Origin: Acanthosepion lycidas
Lineage: Eukaryota > Mollusca > Cephalopoda > Sepiida > Sepiidae
Direction: 5' to 3'
Length of the DNA stretch: 64,000 nt
Assembly: GCA_963932145.1 (NCBI GenBank)
Contig: OZ010586.1
Span: forward strand, 55,882,016 to 55,946,015
The notes under the pieces are model-generated. The model did no database searches and had not been told where the DNA came from. It was given only the letters and a program-made list of their open reading frames with translations. The number at the start of each line of letters is the position of its first letter. The stretch's first letter is position 1. The position numbers and the translations under genes were made by a program. Below are positions 21,788-33,375 of this stretch, in pieces.

Positions 21788-22033
21788 TATTGTGAGACCG
21801 GAAACTACCTCCAAAATAGACTCTTTCAGGCCTATATTATGTAGGCGACATAGCACTCTACAAGAGAGTGATAGAGAGACACAGAGAGTCTTGTACGACT
21901 ACCAGTGTTGGACACTAACATATCGTAAGCTCCGCTTACACTATCTCTGTAACCTGTTGTTAATATATCTCTCTTACATCTAATCCGTGTTCCGTGTTTT
22001 CCTTCTGTGGGCCCAACTTTGGCACCCACATCA
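21788..22033 (+). repeat. 3' LTR of the gypsy element
   Basis: Begins TATTGTGAGACCGGAA after a purine tract and ends CACCCACATCA. It is followed by the TAGAC target duplication. Confidence 0.93.
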
Positions 22034-22038
22034 TAGAC

Positions 22039-22897
22039 GTATACATTTCCCAAGGGTGTCTGTGAGAAAATAAACTCGACACACCAATCTCACGTCCCGC
22101 TCCGATAATCACTGCACTATGTGTGCATTTATGTATATATAAGAACGCAACTTATTCCTTTTCCCGTGTAGCTGAATGGCTCCAGACTAAAATTGTATAA
22201 GTTTCACGTCTTTTCACCAATTTAATTGATCCTGGTTGCTTGACTACTGAAACAGTAAAATTCACACACTGTCTAAAATCAATAGAGAGACATTTTCTCA
22301 CTAAATTACAGCCCATTTAACTACTAATTTAAGCAAATACAAGATACATTTAATATAGAATTTTCTGGCAAAACATCTGTAAGGGCCGTTTCTATCTGAG
22401 TGGGTCTGCTATTACGCCCAAGAATTCCCGTATAAGTGACACCCGCTTCTCTGAGGGTTCTCTTTTGGCTTAAAGCCAAGCGACACCCAATCTGAGTATG
22501 AGCGGTGCCCATAAGCTTACAGAGAAATCTCTTAGATCGTCCTTATCTGTCATAGGAAATTTTCTTTTAGCCTTGCTTATCAAGGGCTTAACAGAAAATA
22601 TTTTGTATGCTTTTTTCCTCATTTACAGTTTTTACCTCTACAAAAACTTGATATCGCGTATTTGTGTAAAAAACTACATTTTTTTTATTAATCTTTTCTT
22701 GATGCATAACAAAGCGAGACTTATCTGCACGCACACTAAAATGGAATATAGCGTAAGGCCAAGTTTAAAGTGAAGATCCCACACTTACGTAGGACTGTAT
22801 TATAATGCTCTTTTATTTATTTCTACACTTTTTAGGGCTTGTAAAATAATTAGATGAGGGTTTTTTCTAGCCATAACAAGCAGTTACTGCTTGAAAC

Positions 22898-22938
<41 letters not shown>

Positions 22939-23159
22939 TACATGGTATTTATGCGTTTTATTTGCAGCATGTTAACTTCTCGTACTTTTTTTGTCTAAAA
23001 ATATATTTACCTTTTATTTTCCGTTTTTTTCTCAAAAGGTTTATCTTTCTTTGAAGTGATTTGGTAGCATAATGAACTGTTATTGATTTGTATTAATTTA
23101 TCTAGCTCGCTCCTCCACCGCCTCCGCGCCTCGAGAAAAGAAAAAAATGGATAAAAGCG
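22039..23159. other. No gene supported; (ATT)n microsatellite
   Basis: A minus-strand frame at 22324-22512 is somewhat GC-richer and has non-random residues, but I recognise no family. An (ATT)n run covers about 22898-22934. Confidence 0.5.
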
Positions 23160-23470
23160 ATGATTGAAGTAATCCAGTGACTTGACCCAAAGAATTGTGA
23201 GTTCAATTCCTGGCTACAGCAGAGGTGAACAAAAACTTGGAGAGTTGAGTTAAATGAAAATAACTGATAATGGGATATCCGGAAGAGGCATGATACGTGG
23301 AACTAGAACAATCTAACCCGGTGGACGAAATAAAGGTTTTCGATTCGAAATTTCAATCACCTGATGAATGCCGGAGTGTACAACTGCCGAAACGTCGTGA
23401 ATATGGCAACAAAGATAAGGACAACAGTCCGAAAATTGTAAATAGTGTAAATAGTATATTTTTAATTTCT
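23160..23470 (+). repeat. Lone PLE terminal repeat
   Basis: Matches the terminal repeats of the 14-16 kb PLE throughout: GACCCAAAGAATTGTGAGTTC, GATACGTGGAACTAGAACAAT, CGAAATAAAGGTTTTCGATTC, then the hammerhead region and ACAAAGATAAGGACAACAGTCC. No RT or endonuclease adjoins it. A lone terminal repeat could arise by recombination or by 5'-truncated insertion. Confidence 0.85.
23352..23402 (+). ncRNA. Hammerhead-type ribozyme motif
   Basis: CAC, consensus core CTGATGA (23361-23367), one extra A, a stem II region TGCC..TGCC with weak pairing, core GAAA (23389-23392), ACGT, C, then GTG. The predicted cleavage point is after the C at 23396. The two cores fit the hammerhead consensus better than the 14-kb copy, whereas stem II pairs less well. 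Confidence 0.55.
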
Positions 23471-23984
23471 GAAAACCAGCCGTCAACAGTTTGACTTTTC
23501 GAATCTGAATAGTGTTTATTTTATTTATTTATTTATTTATTTTTCATTTCTCACTATTAACTCGAAAAAGTCAAGGTGATACGTTACTTTAAATTTAAGA
23601 AAAAAACATTGAGAACTTTAATTAAATTGAAACTTGTATATGCATTAACTTTTTTGTCGGATGGTCGATTACTAAACCGGCTCCAAGTGAGGCGGGTGGT
23701 TAGCAACCGTATAGGAGGAAAAAGAAGACCTATCAAAGGACAGAACTCTTAGTGAGCCAACGATCAGTTAACTAGAGATGATGTCTCAATAAATTCACCG
23801 TGGAGAAAGCAAAACGAGAAACCACTCCACTATCAATCCCAAGAACATTCATAGTTATCGACACTGTTATTATGAGATATAATGGCGTGAATGCGGTCAA
23901 ACTTCTTGAATTTGACCCCTCACTCGGTAATGAAATACATGAGCGACACGTGTCACTGAATCCTCATCCAGTGACTGTTCGCAT
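23471..23984. other. No gene supported
   Basis: Holds a (TTTA)n run at about 23519-23543. The 112-codon frame 23800-24138 runs into the LINE in a different frame from its endonuclease, so only its first half might be LINE 5' sequence. Confidence 0.4.
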
Positions 23985-26635
23985 CAAACAAAAAAATAGT
24001 TTTAGAGACGTTTTACGTCAGAACATTAAAACAATATGGTCAGTTAGAAAATATGAAGCAGGAAATGAATGGGCTAAATATGAATATTTTAGGGTTTTGC
24101 GAAACTGGGTGGAAAAACAATGGGGATTTTGTCAGTAATAAACACAGGGTCATATATGCATAGAGAAATGGGAATGAGAGAGGAGAAGGACTAATACTAG
24201 AACAATACATGAAGAAATGTGTCCTGGTATACTATTAATTATCTGAGGGTTCTTCTAGTTAAATTGAAAGGGAAGCCTTTTAATATATCCATTGTAGTTG
24301 TATATGCACCGGATGAAAAAATTGAAAAGAAATAAAAAAGTTGAAGAAAAAAATTGAAATGTTTTAATGTACGCTAGACAACGTCAAAGCTCAATGCAAA
24401 TCACAAGAATTTGTAATCGTCAAAGTACCGAAGGAGCAAGATGGTGAAATAGTTGGCAAATTCGGACTAGGAACTCGTAATTAGCACGGAGAAAAATGGG
24501 TGCACGTCAAGCTACCAGGTAGTATCCAACACCTGGTTTCAAGAATACCTAAGACGCTTATATACATGAAGAAACACAGGAAGAGTAACTAAAAAACAGA
24601 TCGATCACATAACGATTAATAAGGGATTCAGGAGTGCTGTTTTACACTATAAAATATATCAAAGTGCCGATACTACAGGAACGACCATCTTTCATTGATA
24701 TGTATTCTTAAAGTGAAGTTGAAAGCCAAAGAAGCACCCAATTTGCAATACAACAGACTTATGAGTGACCAAAATTGTAAAGAGCTGTATACTGGCATCG
24801 TTAAAAGCAAATGTAACTAACTAAATGAGAATGGAAATTCAAATTGTGACACGTTAACAGAACAACAGCAAACGAGATCAAAGAAAGCTAGACAAAGAAA
24901 AAATAAGTAGATGACAGATAAAATCCTCGACATGTGGAAAAGGAGACAGCAAACAATGCCAAGGTATGGTACAGAATATAATACATTAGACAAAGAAATT
25001 AGAAACAAATGCAAATAGACAAAAGATGAATGACTCAATAAAAAGTGTGTAGAGATAGACAGAATGAGTATTAAAGATAAGGTATATATGCATAAAAGAA
25101 TAAGTAAAATTACGGGACAAGATGTGCACATTGCGGTAACGCTGATAATAGAGAGAGAAAAATAATTCAAAGATGGAACGAATACATTAGATGACCCTTC
25201 CACGACAAAAGCCTCGCAATGCACAAAAATATGGAAGGACTAGAAATATTCAAATTTGAAGTGAGATCGGCACTGGCCAAGAGGACGAGGAACAAAGTAG
25301 TAAGACCAGAGGGGATTGTAATAGAGATGCTAGCAACCTTAGAGGTTTTCCGTATTGACAAGATCCGGTAATATATGAAATATACAACAGCAGTAATATA
25401 CCGGAAGGCCTAAGTAGATCCATTTACAGAGCGCTGCCTAAAAATGTGAAATGTAAATTAATGTGAGCTTCATCGGAGAATCAACTGAATGAGTCACATA
25501 ACGAAACTTATCGAAATTTTGATAAATAGGGCGCGTAGTAGAATTAGACCGGAAATAAGACAAGAACAGTGCGGTTTCGTTAAAGACATTAGAACAAGGA
25601 ATGCGATATTTATGTTCAGAATGATATCAGGAAGTGCAATACAAATGCAAAACGATGTATACCTAAATTTTATAGTTCATGCAAAAGCGTTTGCGACACA
25701 AGTAACTGTTTGAACTACTAGGTAAGTTTGATTTATTAGAATAGTCCTGAACTTATACATGTAGCAAACCTCCTGCATACAGATAGAAAATGAATTCAGT
25801 AAATACACAAAAGTATAAAGGGGCGTAAGACAAGGATGTGTCTTCTTACTAGACTTATTCAATCTATACAGTGAGACGATCCCGAGAGAATTAGAAGTCC
25901 TACAACATAAAATATACAGATGATAGTGTTGAGAGAAGGCACGGAAGAACTCCTACAAAAGGTCGTAAAGAAATAGAGAAAAAAGGACTAAGCATCAGTA
26001 GTAAGAAAACACAATGTATAGTTGTCAGTAAATGGAACAGCGGAAGAAGCGAGAAACGAATTGGAGACATGGAAAATTGAAATATCTACGGAGGTGTGTT
26101 TTAACAGAGGGACGGAAATTATGATATCGAAATCAATGGCACCTTGGAATATCAAAAGGTGCATTACAAAAACTAAGGTAAGGATTAAGATACAGGGAAA
26201 TTTCGTTATAAACAAAGATAAGTAATAGACTGTTATGTAATATCGGCACTAGCAGGGAATTTGGGACATTCTCCTCATAGATGAAGAAGAGAACTGATGC
26301 AACAAAAATATGTTCTACAGAAGGATACTGAGAATACTGAACATGTGAATAACGACGAAGTTTTAAGGAAAATAAGACACTTATACTTTGAATGAGAAAG
26401 AGCTGAAATTTCTAGGGTACACAATGACGAAAGATGGCTTGGAGACGTTTACAGGACATATTGAAAGACATAAGGGACAGAGGAAAGCAGCGCATACTCT
26501 ACCTTACTAGCGTGCGCATATGGTTGGCAGAATAGGAATTAAGAGGCATAGCAAAAAGACAAAACTATGAGCTACAAAGAATAGGAAGTTGAGGAGAACC
26601 ATGATTCCGACGCCCTGGTGCATAGGGAAAAAAAG
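23985..26635 (+). mobile_element. LINE (apurinic-endonuclease type), worn near-full-length copy
   Basis: Plus-strand non-LTR element. The endonuclease starts near 23990 (VRTLKQYGQLENMKQEMN, then NILGFCET, then a KPFNISIVVVYAP-like stretch near 24270-24310). It continues with GKFGLGTRN and NTWFQEYLRRLYT..QIDHITI near 24450-24620. RT sequence runs 25.4-25.95 kb: ILINRARSRIRPEIRQEQCGF, then RGVRQGCV..LFNLYSE, then YTDD where YADD is usual. The C-terminal region at 26.28-26.48 kb reads QQKYVLQKDTENT..VNNDEVLRKIR. The domain set matches the LINE family whose endonuclease resembles craniofacial development protein 2-like entries. The clade is left open. Many stops and frameshifts make it dead. Confidence 0.8.
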
Positions 26636-27394
26636 CTAAAAACGGACATAATTCAAAAAGTGTCAAAATACTGAATAACTTGATACTCATCAACACCGAT
26701 AATTCCTCGAACATTACGCAGCTAATATAGTTTTTTCTTCCACATATTTTCAGATAAGTTCCCTTTAATAACATTCGTAGTTAAGAAGAGCGGTTTTAAA
26801 CTACAGTGCAATGTAGTGTTTGGTTCTCAAAAAGCAACTATTAATACTTTTCGAGTGGCAACTGCTGATTTTTTTTATAAATGCGGTTCGTTAAAGGAAA
26901 TGGTTGACTATAGACCTGCATCGACTTTCAAAGAATCATCATGAGAAAGTAGGATAAAGTCTCTGATAGCCAGACTGAGTTTTTGGTTGCTTTCTTTTGA
27001 ATGCGCTATGATTCATTTCATAAATAGCATGTAAAGTGCCTGAAGAAAAAAACATTAAAATACCAAACGAGACCCCACTTCCGTGATCTATCAACGCCAA
27101 TGCAGAAACATTAAACAACAATTCAATCAGTTATATATCCAGCATACATTAATGGATATGATTCCGTGGCAAAACAGCACACACATGCACGCATGCATCC
27201 AAACATACACATTTTAAAATCAAGGGATCAGTTTCTTGTGTTGTTGTAGTAAATGTTCATCAGCGAAAAAAAAAAAAAAAAAGATTTAGAAACGAAATAA
27301 CCTTCCTTTCATAAAAGCTAAGCAAAATATTAAGAACAGAAACAAAATTGTTATATAAACTAAGAAAAGATTACTGAACTCTTACGTAATATCA
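26636..27394. other. No gene seen
   Basis: AT-rich spacer between two LINE pieces, with a poly-A run near 27268-27282. Confidence 0.5.
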
Positions 27395-27640
27395 ATCATT
27401 CTATATAGCAGTAAATGCTGGATAATCTCACAGGTGATGAAGAGACTTGAAGCAACAGAAATGTGGTTCTATAGAAGGATGCTGAGAATACCATGGATCG
27501 AACATGTGAGCAACGACGACGTTCTAAAGAAAATGGAAACCAAAAAAACACTTATACTTAACACTAGTAAGAAACAGTTGAAATTTCTAGAGCACATAAT
27601 TAGGAAAGAGGGCTTGCAAAATAAGTTTATCCAGTAACAT
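27395..27640 (+). mobile_element. LINE C-terminal fragment, second copy of the same family
   Basis: Open frame reading SKCWIISQVMKRLEATEMWFY, RRMLRIPWIEHVSNDDVLKK and KKQLKFLEHIIRKEGLQNK. This is the conserved region after RT in the same LINE family and aligns with 26.28-26.48 kb of the larger copy. It is better preserved than that copy. Everything upstream is missing, as in a 5'-truncated insertion. Confidence 0.8.
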
Positions 27641-27959
27641 TGCGCTAACGAGATAATCTCTGCATTCACCAGCGAGTGGTTTGAAAAGTTTTTTTTTCAG
27701 AAGCCAGAACACACAGGAAGAATGCAAAATTCTTCTTATTCTGGAAAAACTGTTCAGATTGTCCAAAAACTAAACTGCCGTGTAAGAAAAATATCTATAC
27801 ATTGTAATTGTCATGAAACTGTTGATTCCCTTATCCAAAAGCCAAGATCAAAGAATACTGCACTTAATGAATTAAATATTGCTTAATGCTCATAAATCGA
27901 TTGTTAGATGTGGTTAGTTCTAGTAAACCTGTTCAGATATTTATCAAGTATTTAACATG

Positions 27960-28630
27960 AAAGATGTGCATCGAGACATTGCTGGTGTATGGGAGAAGGT
28001 ATAAGCGTCAATGCTAAAGAGAGATTGGTATATTTTTGGCCTGCATTGATGTTTAAAAATGCTCTTGGTGAAAATCATGAAAATGACATCACCAGATTTC
28101 GTGCAACAAAAGAGAAGAAAATTGTTCACGTTTTGCTTGAAATTGTGAAACGTTCCCAGGAAAACTCCTCCAAGTTTATTGCAAATTGTTTAACGAAAGA
28201 GGTGCGATCGAGTGAACAGATACTGATGAAGAAACGTCTGTTGTGTATCACTATACTGACTCTAAAATTGGAAATATAGTATTATTGAAGTTGATGATAA
28301 TAATGACAGTGAGAATAAAGATGTAACTAAAAGTTAATTCAGTTGACGGATAAACCAATCTGAGGACAAATGCAATGTAACTTCATGACAGATCAAGAGC
28401 TAAGGAAGTTTTCAATACCTCATAAAAGATTATCCTGGGAAATTTCAATATGTTTAAGAAACTTGTCAGGGATAATGTCGCGCAAGGAATTAGTACAAAA
28501 TTTTAAAATTCTTCAACGTCAAGTGACCCTGATGTCCTTCAATGTAACATTTGAAATCTGCGATGAAAAAGTCATCTGTGAAGAAGACCATAACCACGAT
28601 AGCACTCCTCTTCCATACATTTCGAAATAG
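27960..28630 (+). pseudogene. Coding-like tract, family not recognised
   Basis: Two plus-strand frames (27989-28279, 96 codons; 28370-28630, 86 codons) have mixed, protein-like composition in AT-rich surroundings. The first has VYFWPALMFKNALGENHEND and IVHVLLEIVKRSQENSSKF. The second has MTDQELRKFSIPHKRLSWEI, ISICLRNLSGIMSRKELVQN and a cysteine/histidine pattern FEICDEKVICEEDHNHD. A related-looking stretch (TVQIVQKLNCRVRKISIHCN) lies at 27.75-27.83 kb. I assign no function. They could be parts of a DNA transposon or decayed exons. Confidence 0.35.
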
Positions 28631-29509
28631 TTGCACAGTAGCAGGAAAATTTTAAATTACGACACTTCGTGCAACATTCTTTCTACGTACAGTACTGTAT
28701 ATTATATTAATACATTTATAATACACAGGAACAAAACTGGTCATAACTTTAATTTTACAAATGCCACCCTAATTATAAAAAAAACATAATTATTTGCGTC
28801 GAAAGTACTTCGAGGCACTACTAAAAACAATATTACAAACTATAAACACATGTCAAAAACATTATATTACATCACCAATCTTTATTGAATCTATTCTTAA
28901 CGAATCTAACATATCTAAAACAATTGGTATATACATAAAAACGTTCCCAAATCAACATGCAAAAACCCACCAAATATAATTTCTACTACTACATACACAC
29001 ACACGCACACTTACGAATATACATTATCGTCTGAATCCCACATAGACAAACTAGAATTATTATTCTCTTACACACAAAAATCAATATTTACGGTTTTTCA
29101 GTTGGGCTTGAAATCCGTTAATTTCTTCGAACTTCAAAGAAACATCGTCTCTCCTTGAATTCTCAAAGCCACAAATTATACTAATGTTTGTTTAACAAGT
29201 TTAATTCACGTGAACCGATTGACAAATGAAAAGCAAACAACACAAAATTAAAAATACAAGAATTACTTTCTTCTTTTTCTCCATATGTCATTCTTTGATG
29301 AAGCCTTACTAGAATTGAATCCTGTTTGATAAACGTTTCTATTTGTTGTTTATCTTACCATTTTGTCGGATTATTTTTTTTATTTATATTTGATCCCAAC
29401 TCATATTAATAAATGTAATTGTTTTATCTATACAAATAAATTATTATTTATGCTATAATGTATTTTATTCTATTGTTGCCTAACGTCGAACGTCGGGCGT
29501 CGCCAATTT
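28631..29509. other. No gene seen; LTR leader at right edge
   Basis: Mostly AT-rich with short CA-rich patches near 28998-29012. At 29478-29506, read on the minus strand, TTGGCGACGCCCGACGTTCG follows the neighbouring LTR as a primer-binding-site-like leader. Confidence 0.5.
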
Positions 29510-30227
29510 TGTTGCGGATGTGTGATGTGTGAGAAGAATAGAAGGCTTGAATTATCAGAAGGCTTAAAATTGTGTGTGTTCAATAATCTTCCATCCACAA
29601 CAATTAATACAAGATAGAGAATAAAGATTCATAAACATCTTGTTTCAAAACATAACAATTGAATTTACTATTATTATTTGATATACATGCATGAATACTG
29701 AGTGAAAAGGTTAGACAGAGTTGTGTCTCTTAGACTAGGTAATATTTGTACCTAAGTTCATAAAGTGAAAGTAATTATTAAACTGTAGTTTAGATGAATA
29801 AAGTTTCTTTAGCATGTTTGGAATTGTGTATTGTACAAGTTGGTAAAAGTTCAGAAGAGATTTCAGAGTTCGTACTTGCGTGAATGTTGGTAATGGTCTT
29901 TAATATTAATTAAGACGGGAGTTCTTGAAGATTACATCTTGGCAGCAAGGAATGAGACGCTAGAGAGAGAGAGAGAGAGTTTACATGTGTTTTGTTTTTA
30001 TAATTTTGTTGTACTACGTGGGAGCTCAAAACGAAAACGCGGGAAAACAGGTTTGTCGCGTGCAGGCGGTGTGATTGGTCGGAACTGGCCAATCAGCAAG
30101 CTAGATTGAAGGTGATTAACTAATGAATGCTTATTATATATTTTGTAAGATTGTGATGGTAAAAATTACAACAGGAATAGTGCATTTCCTAGCAGGGGTT
30201 AACTGGCTTGTTGTGGAAGATTCCACA
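29510..30227 (-). repeat. LTR of an unidentified LTR retrotransposon
   Basis: On the minus strand it begins TGTGGAATCTTCCACAAC and ends CACATCCGCAACA, that is TG...CA ends. TGGCGACGCC lies three to four bases downstream, which fits a tRNA primer-binding site. A 634-bp copy of most of it occurs at 49057-49690 in the same orientation. It includes a paired GATTGGTC..GGCCAATC motif, a CCAAT-type palindrome. Fossil; no coding part of this element is recognised next to it. Confidence 0.6.
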
Positions 30228-31290
30228 CTATCATTTAATTCCCATAAAAAAGATACTATGGGAATTTTCCCATATAGAAAAATAAAAAAAATTATTTGGG
30301 TTATTCATTTTCTATGTGCCGTGGCCCACTACAATTTCATGTCCTTTGTGGCGCTTAATAAATGTTCTCTTTTGTTATCTCTCCCAAACCTTAGAAGCAC
30401 AAAAAGAAGGATTCATTGTGAAAGTGAACGAAAAGAATTTATTTGCAATAGTTTAAATTAGAAGGGGAAAAAGGGGTATAAAAGGTTTGCTCAAAATGTT
30501 CTTCTGAGCACCTAATAAAAATTAAGCTGGGTAAAGAGAATAATGTTACAATTAATAACATTAAAAGTCCTTTGTTAAAGGGATATAGTGAAAGGTCTCT
30601 CGTAGTTGTGAGTTACTTTCTTACTCGTTAGCAGTCGAGGTCAAATGTATCAGTAGCGAAGAATGTTGCTGTTGAGGAAGACCGAATGAGGTAGCAATTT
30701 GAATTATGTGACGAAGACTTTGTTTCAGAACAAATTGTTAGATTTTAGATTCGGTCATCTTTTAGCATTTCGGAATCATATTGTGTTCAACTGCAAATGT
30801 TGTTAAGGTTTTCCTCAAGTCTGTTTTCCTCTGAATGGAGGAAAATTATCCCAAAAAATTGTTTTTCTTCTTTATACTTTCTTTTTACAGAAGACTCAAG
30901 TTTTATTGTTCTGAACAAGACATAGCGTCGCTACAAGTAGGCTCAAAATCAAGGTATATCAAGAAAAGGCTGCCTGAACATCAAATAGGTTATTAAAATC
31001 TACGCCTTTAGGTAGGGATAAATGGTATGGAATTCTACTTTTTGCACATAAAGTTTTATAATGCATAATTAGTGGGTCAGAGGTGCATTGCTGAATTATT
31101 ACGCTAATTTCTTTGCTTAAATAAAATTGATAATCAGGCGCGGTTCTAGAACCAAGATTACTGGAAATCAGTGTTGTACACACACACACACAAATGCATG
31201 GATTTTTTAAAATTTTATTGTTAACGGCAAAAATTCTTACGGCATTTTTTCTATTTATATATTTAAAGATTTTGTGGTGGGGTGTTCAGG
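30228..31290. other. No gene supported
   Basis: A 112-codon plus frame begins inside the LTR (30123) and continues to 30461 without recognisable motifs. A (CA)n patch lies at 31176-31191. Confidence 0.45.
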
Positions 31291-32400
31291 TTAGAATACG
31301 TTTTATTTAACTACAATTTGAAAAATATTTTCACTATTTTAATATACTATATTTCTTTTAAGAACAAGTAAATGTATTAGAATCCCTTACAGTATGTAGA
31401 GTTATTTTCACATCAACTATAAGTATGTATATTATTAGGTAACAATTTTTTTAAATTTTTTTTTTAAGTAAACTTTATGACTGACGCCAAAAATAGCTAA
31501 TTGACTTCACTGATTTAGTAAACTTTTATTTTTTTTATATAAACTTAGTAATATCTTGTTTCTCATGTAAGTACAAAGGACATGGGTCATTCAATGGTTT
31601 ACATCTTCTAGCTTATCATATTAAATTCATTTTACTGTAGGTGTTTTATTGGATTCTTTTAAGTGCTTTTAGTACTTGGAGGGAGATCTATAGGTTAGAA
31701 TACGTTTTATTTAATTACAATTTTAAAAGATGTTTAGGTTAGAATTTCTTTTTATTTAACTACAATTTTAAATACAACTTTAAAATATTTTCACTGTTAA
31801 TTTTCATAGACTATGTTTCTTTTTTAAAAGAAGTAAATGTATTAGAATTACAGTAAGTAAAATTATTTTTACATATCAAATATAAGTATGTATATTACCT
31901 TTGTTAAAATTTTTATATTTAAATATTATTTAAGTAAAATTTATGACAATTACGGTAAAAATAGCTAATTCATTTCTCTGATTTAGTAAACTTTTTTTTA
32001 TACTTAGTAATATATAGTTTCACATGTCTGTACAAAGGACATGGGACATTCAATGGCCTACATCTTATAGCTTTGTATCATAATTTCCTTTTTCTGTAGG
32101 TGTTTTATTGGATTCCTTTACGTGTCGGTAGTACTTTGAGAGAGCTGTTTTGGTTAGAATACGTTTTATTTAACTACAATTTTAAAAGATGTTTAGGTTA
32201 GAATTCATTTTAACTAAAATTTTAAATACAACTTTAAAGTATTTTCACTGTTATTTTAATAGACTTTTTTTTGTAAATGTAATAGAATTACTTACAGTAT
32301 ATAAAATTATATTTTCCCATTAAATGTAAGGACATGGGTCATTTGATTAGCCTCAAAATCTGGTTTGTGGTCCTTTAAGGTTATGTAGCATTCTTTTTTA
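31291..32400 (-). repeat. Tandem array of about 3 GIY-YIG-type PLE fragments, minus strand
   Basis: A unit of about 400-460 bp starts with GGTTAGAATACGTTTTATTTAA at 31291, 31691 and 32152; the third is shortened. Each contains ACAAAGGACATGGG-CATT and TGTAGGTGTTTTATTGGATTC, whose reverse complement encodes HLKESNKTPTVKW-like sequence in the first two units. This is the region after the GIY-YIG core in some invertebrate endonuclease ORFs (pattern LSKYxWxLK..I.W......C.LC..EK..I). All copies are decayed. Confidence 0.6.
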
Positions 32401-32444
32401 TATAGTTGACCTAAGATTCAACCAACATCAAAGTTCATTTAGGC

Positions 32445-32770
32445 TAAATAAATATAAAAATCAAACATCTCTATCGAAGTACTTCTGGCACCTAAAAGAA
32501 TCAAATAAAACACCTACAGTAAAATGGAAATTAATAAGAAAAGCTAGAATATGTAGGTCATTAAATGACCCATGTCCTTTGTGCATACATGAGAAACTAT
32601 ATATTACTAAGTTTATAAAAAACAAAAATTTACTGAATCAGAGAAATGAAATAGCTATTTTATGCCGTCATTGTCAAAAATTTTCCTTAGATAATATTTA
32701 AAAATAAAAATAAATTTAAAAAGTGTGACCTCGTAATATACGTACTTATATTTAATGGGAAAATATAATT
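32445..32770 (+). repeat. Inverted, best-preserved fragment of the same array
   Basis: The plus strand reads HLKESNKTPTVKWKLIRKAR, ICRSLNDPCPLCIHEKLYIT and LLNQRNEIAILCRHCQKF without a stop. It shows the CxxC and CRHC pairs seen in GIY-YIG proteins of Naiad-type or related PLEs. The three neighbouring units lie on the opposite strand. The GIY-YIG active core itself is not present here. Confidence 0.55.
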
Positions 32771-32828
32771 TTATATACTATATCTATAAGAACACCGGAT
32801 TATATATATATCTTACTGTTCTTTCTTT

Positions 32829-32830
<2 letters not shown>

Positions 32831-32884
<54 letters not shown>
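32831..32884 (+). repeat. (TA)n microsatellite
   Basis: Uninterrupted TA run of about 54 bases. Confidence 0.95.
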
Positions 32885-32888
<4 letters not shown>

Positions 32889-33300
32889 TACATAAATATA
32901 TATGTATGTGGTGTGTTGAATTAAACAATTGATTTTTGATGTGTATAGTTACGTTTAAAAATAACATTCATAGTGGTATTTCAATTTTATTTAACGGGTC
33001 TGCTATTTCAGATTACAGAACCTTAGACTGTGCAAAATTAAATATATGAGATCAAATGTAAATATATACGATCGACTCAATGCGAACATAAATGAAAAAT
33101 ATGTGGTAAGTTACAATATGTAAAATGGTGAAGTATTGACGGACATTTTTCCTTTAATGTAAAAAAGTACTTTTCTTTAAATGTTACCGCGAATGTCTTA
33201 TCAGATTTTTAATGTTAAATCTCAAAAACCGCCATTTTGAAATATAAAAAAAAACAGTTTATTTAATTACGAGTACTTCCGAGTTAATTTCCAAATCTCT

Positions 33301-33375
33301 TATTTTAAAACATACTGATCTCACTATAGCCTTTCTCAAATCTGAAGATTAAGTAGATCAGTATGTTTTAAAATA
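33301..33375. repeat. Perfect 21-bp inverted repeat with 33-nt spacer
   Basis: TATTTTAAAACATACTGATCT at 33301-33321 (20 of its bases: TATTTTAAAACATACTGATC) is exactly complementary to 33355-33375. No element or gene explains it. Confidence 0.9.

Larger units (their letters stand above)
18096..22033 (+). mobile_element. Ty3/gypsy-type LTR retrotransposon
   Basis: About 3.94 kb with two 246-bp LTRs (18096-18341 and 21788-22033) and the perfect 5-bp target duplication TAGAC at 18091-18095 and 22034-22038. A TGGCGAC primer-binding site follows the 5' LTR and a purine tract (GGAAGTGGGG) precedes the 3' LTR. Parts recognised in order are gag with a coiled coil and zinc knuckles, a protease-like region, RT and the start of RNase H. 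The LTRs differ at about 18 of 246 positions (about 7%), so insertion is moderately old. It is broken, with about six or more breaks. Confidence 0.93.

Noticed and set aside
23800-24138. 112-codon frame as a host gene
   Set aside because: Its second half overlaps LINE endonuclease sequence read in another frame.
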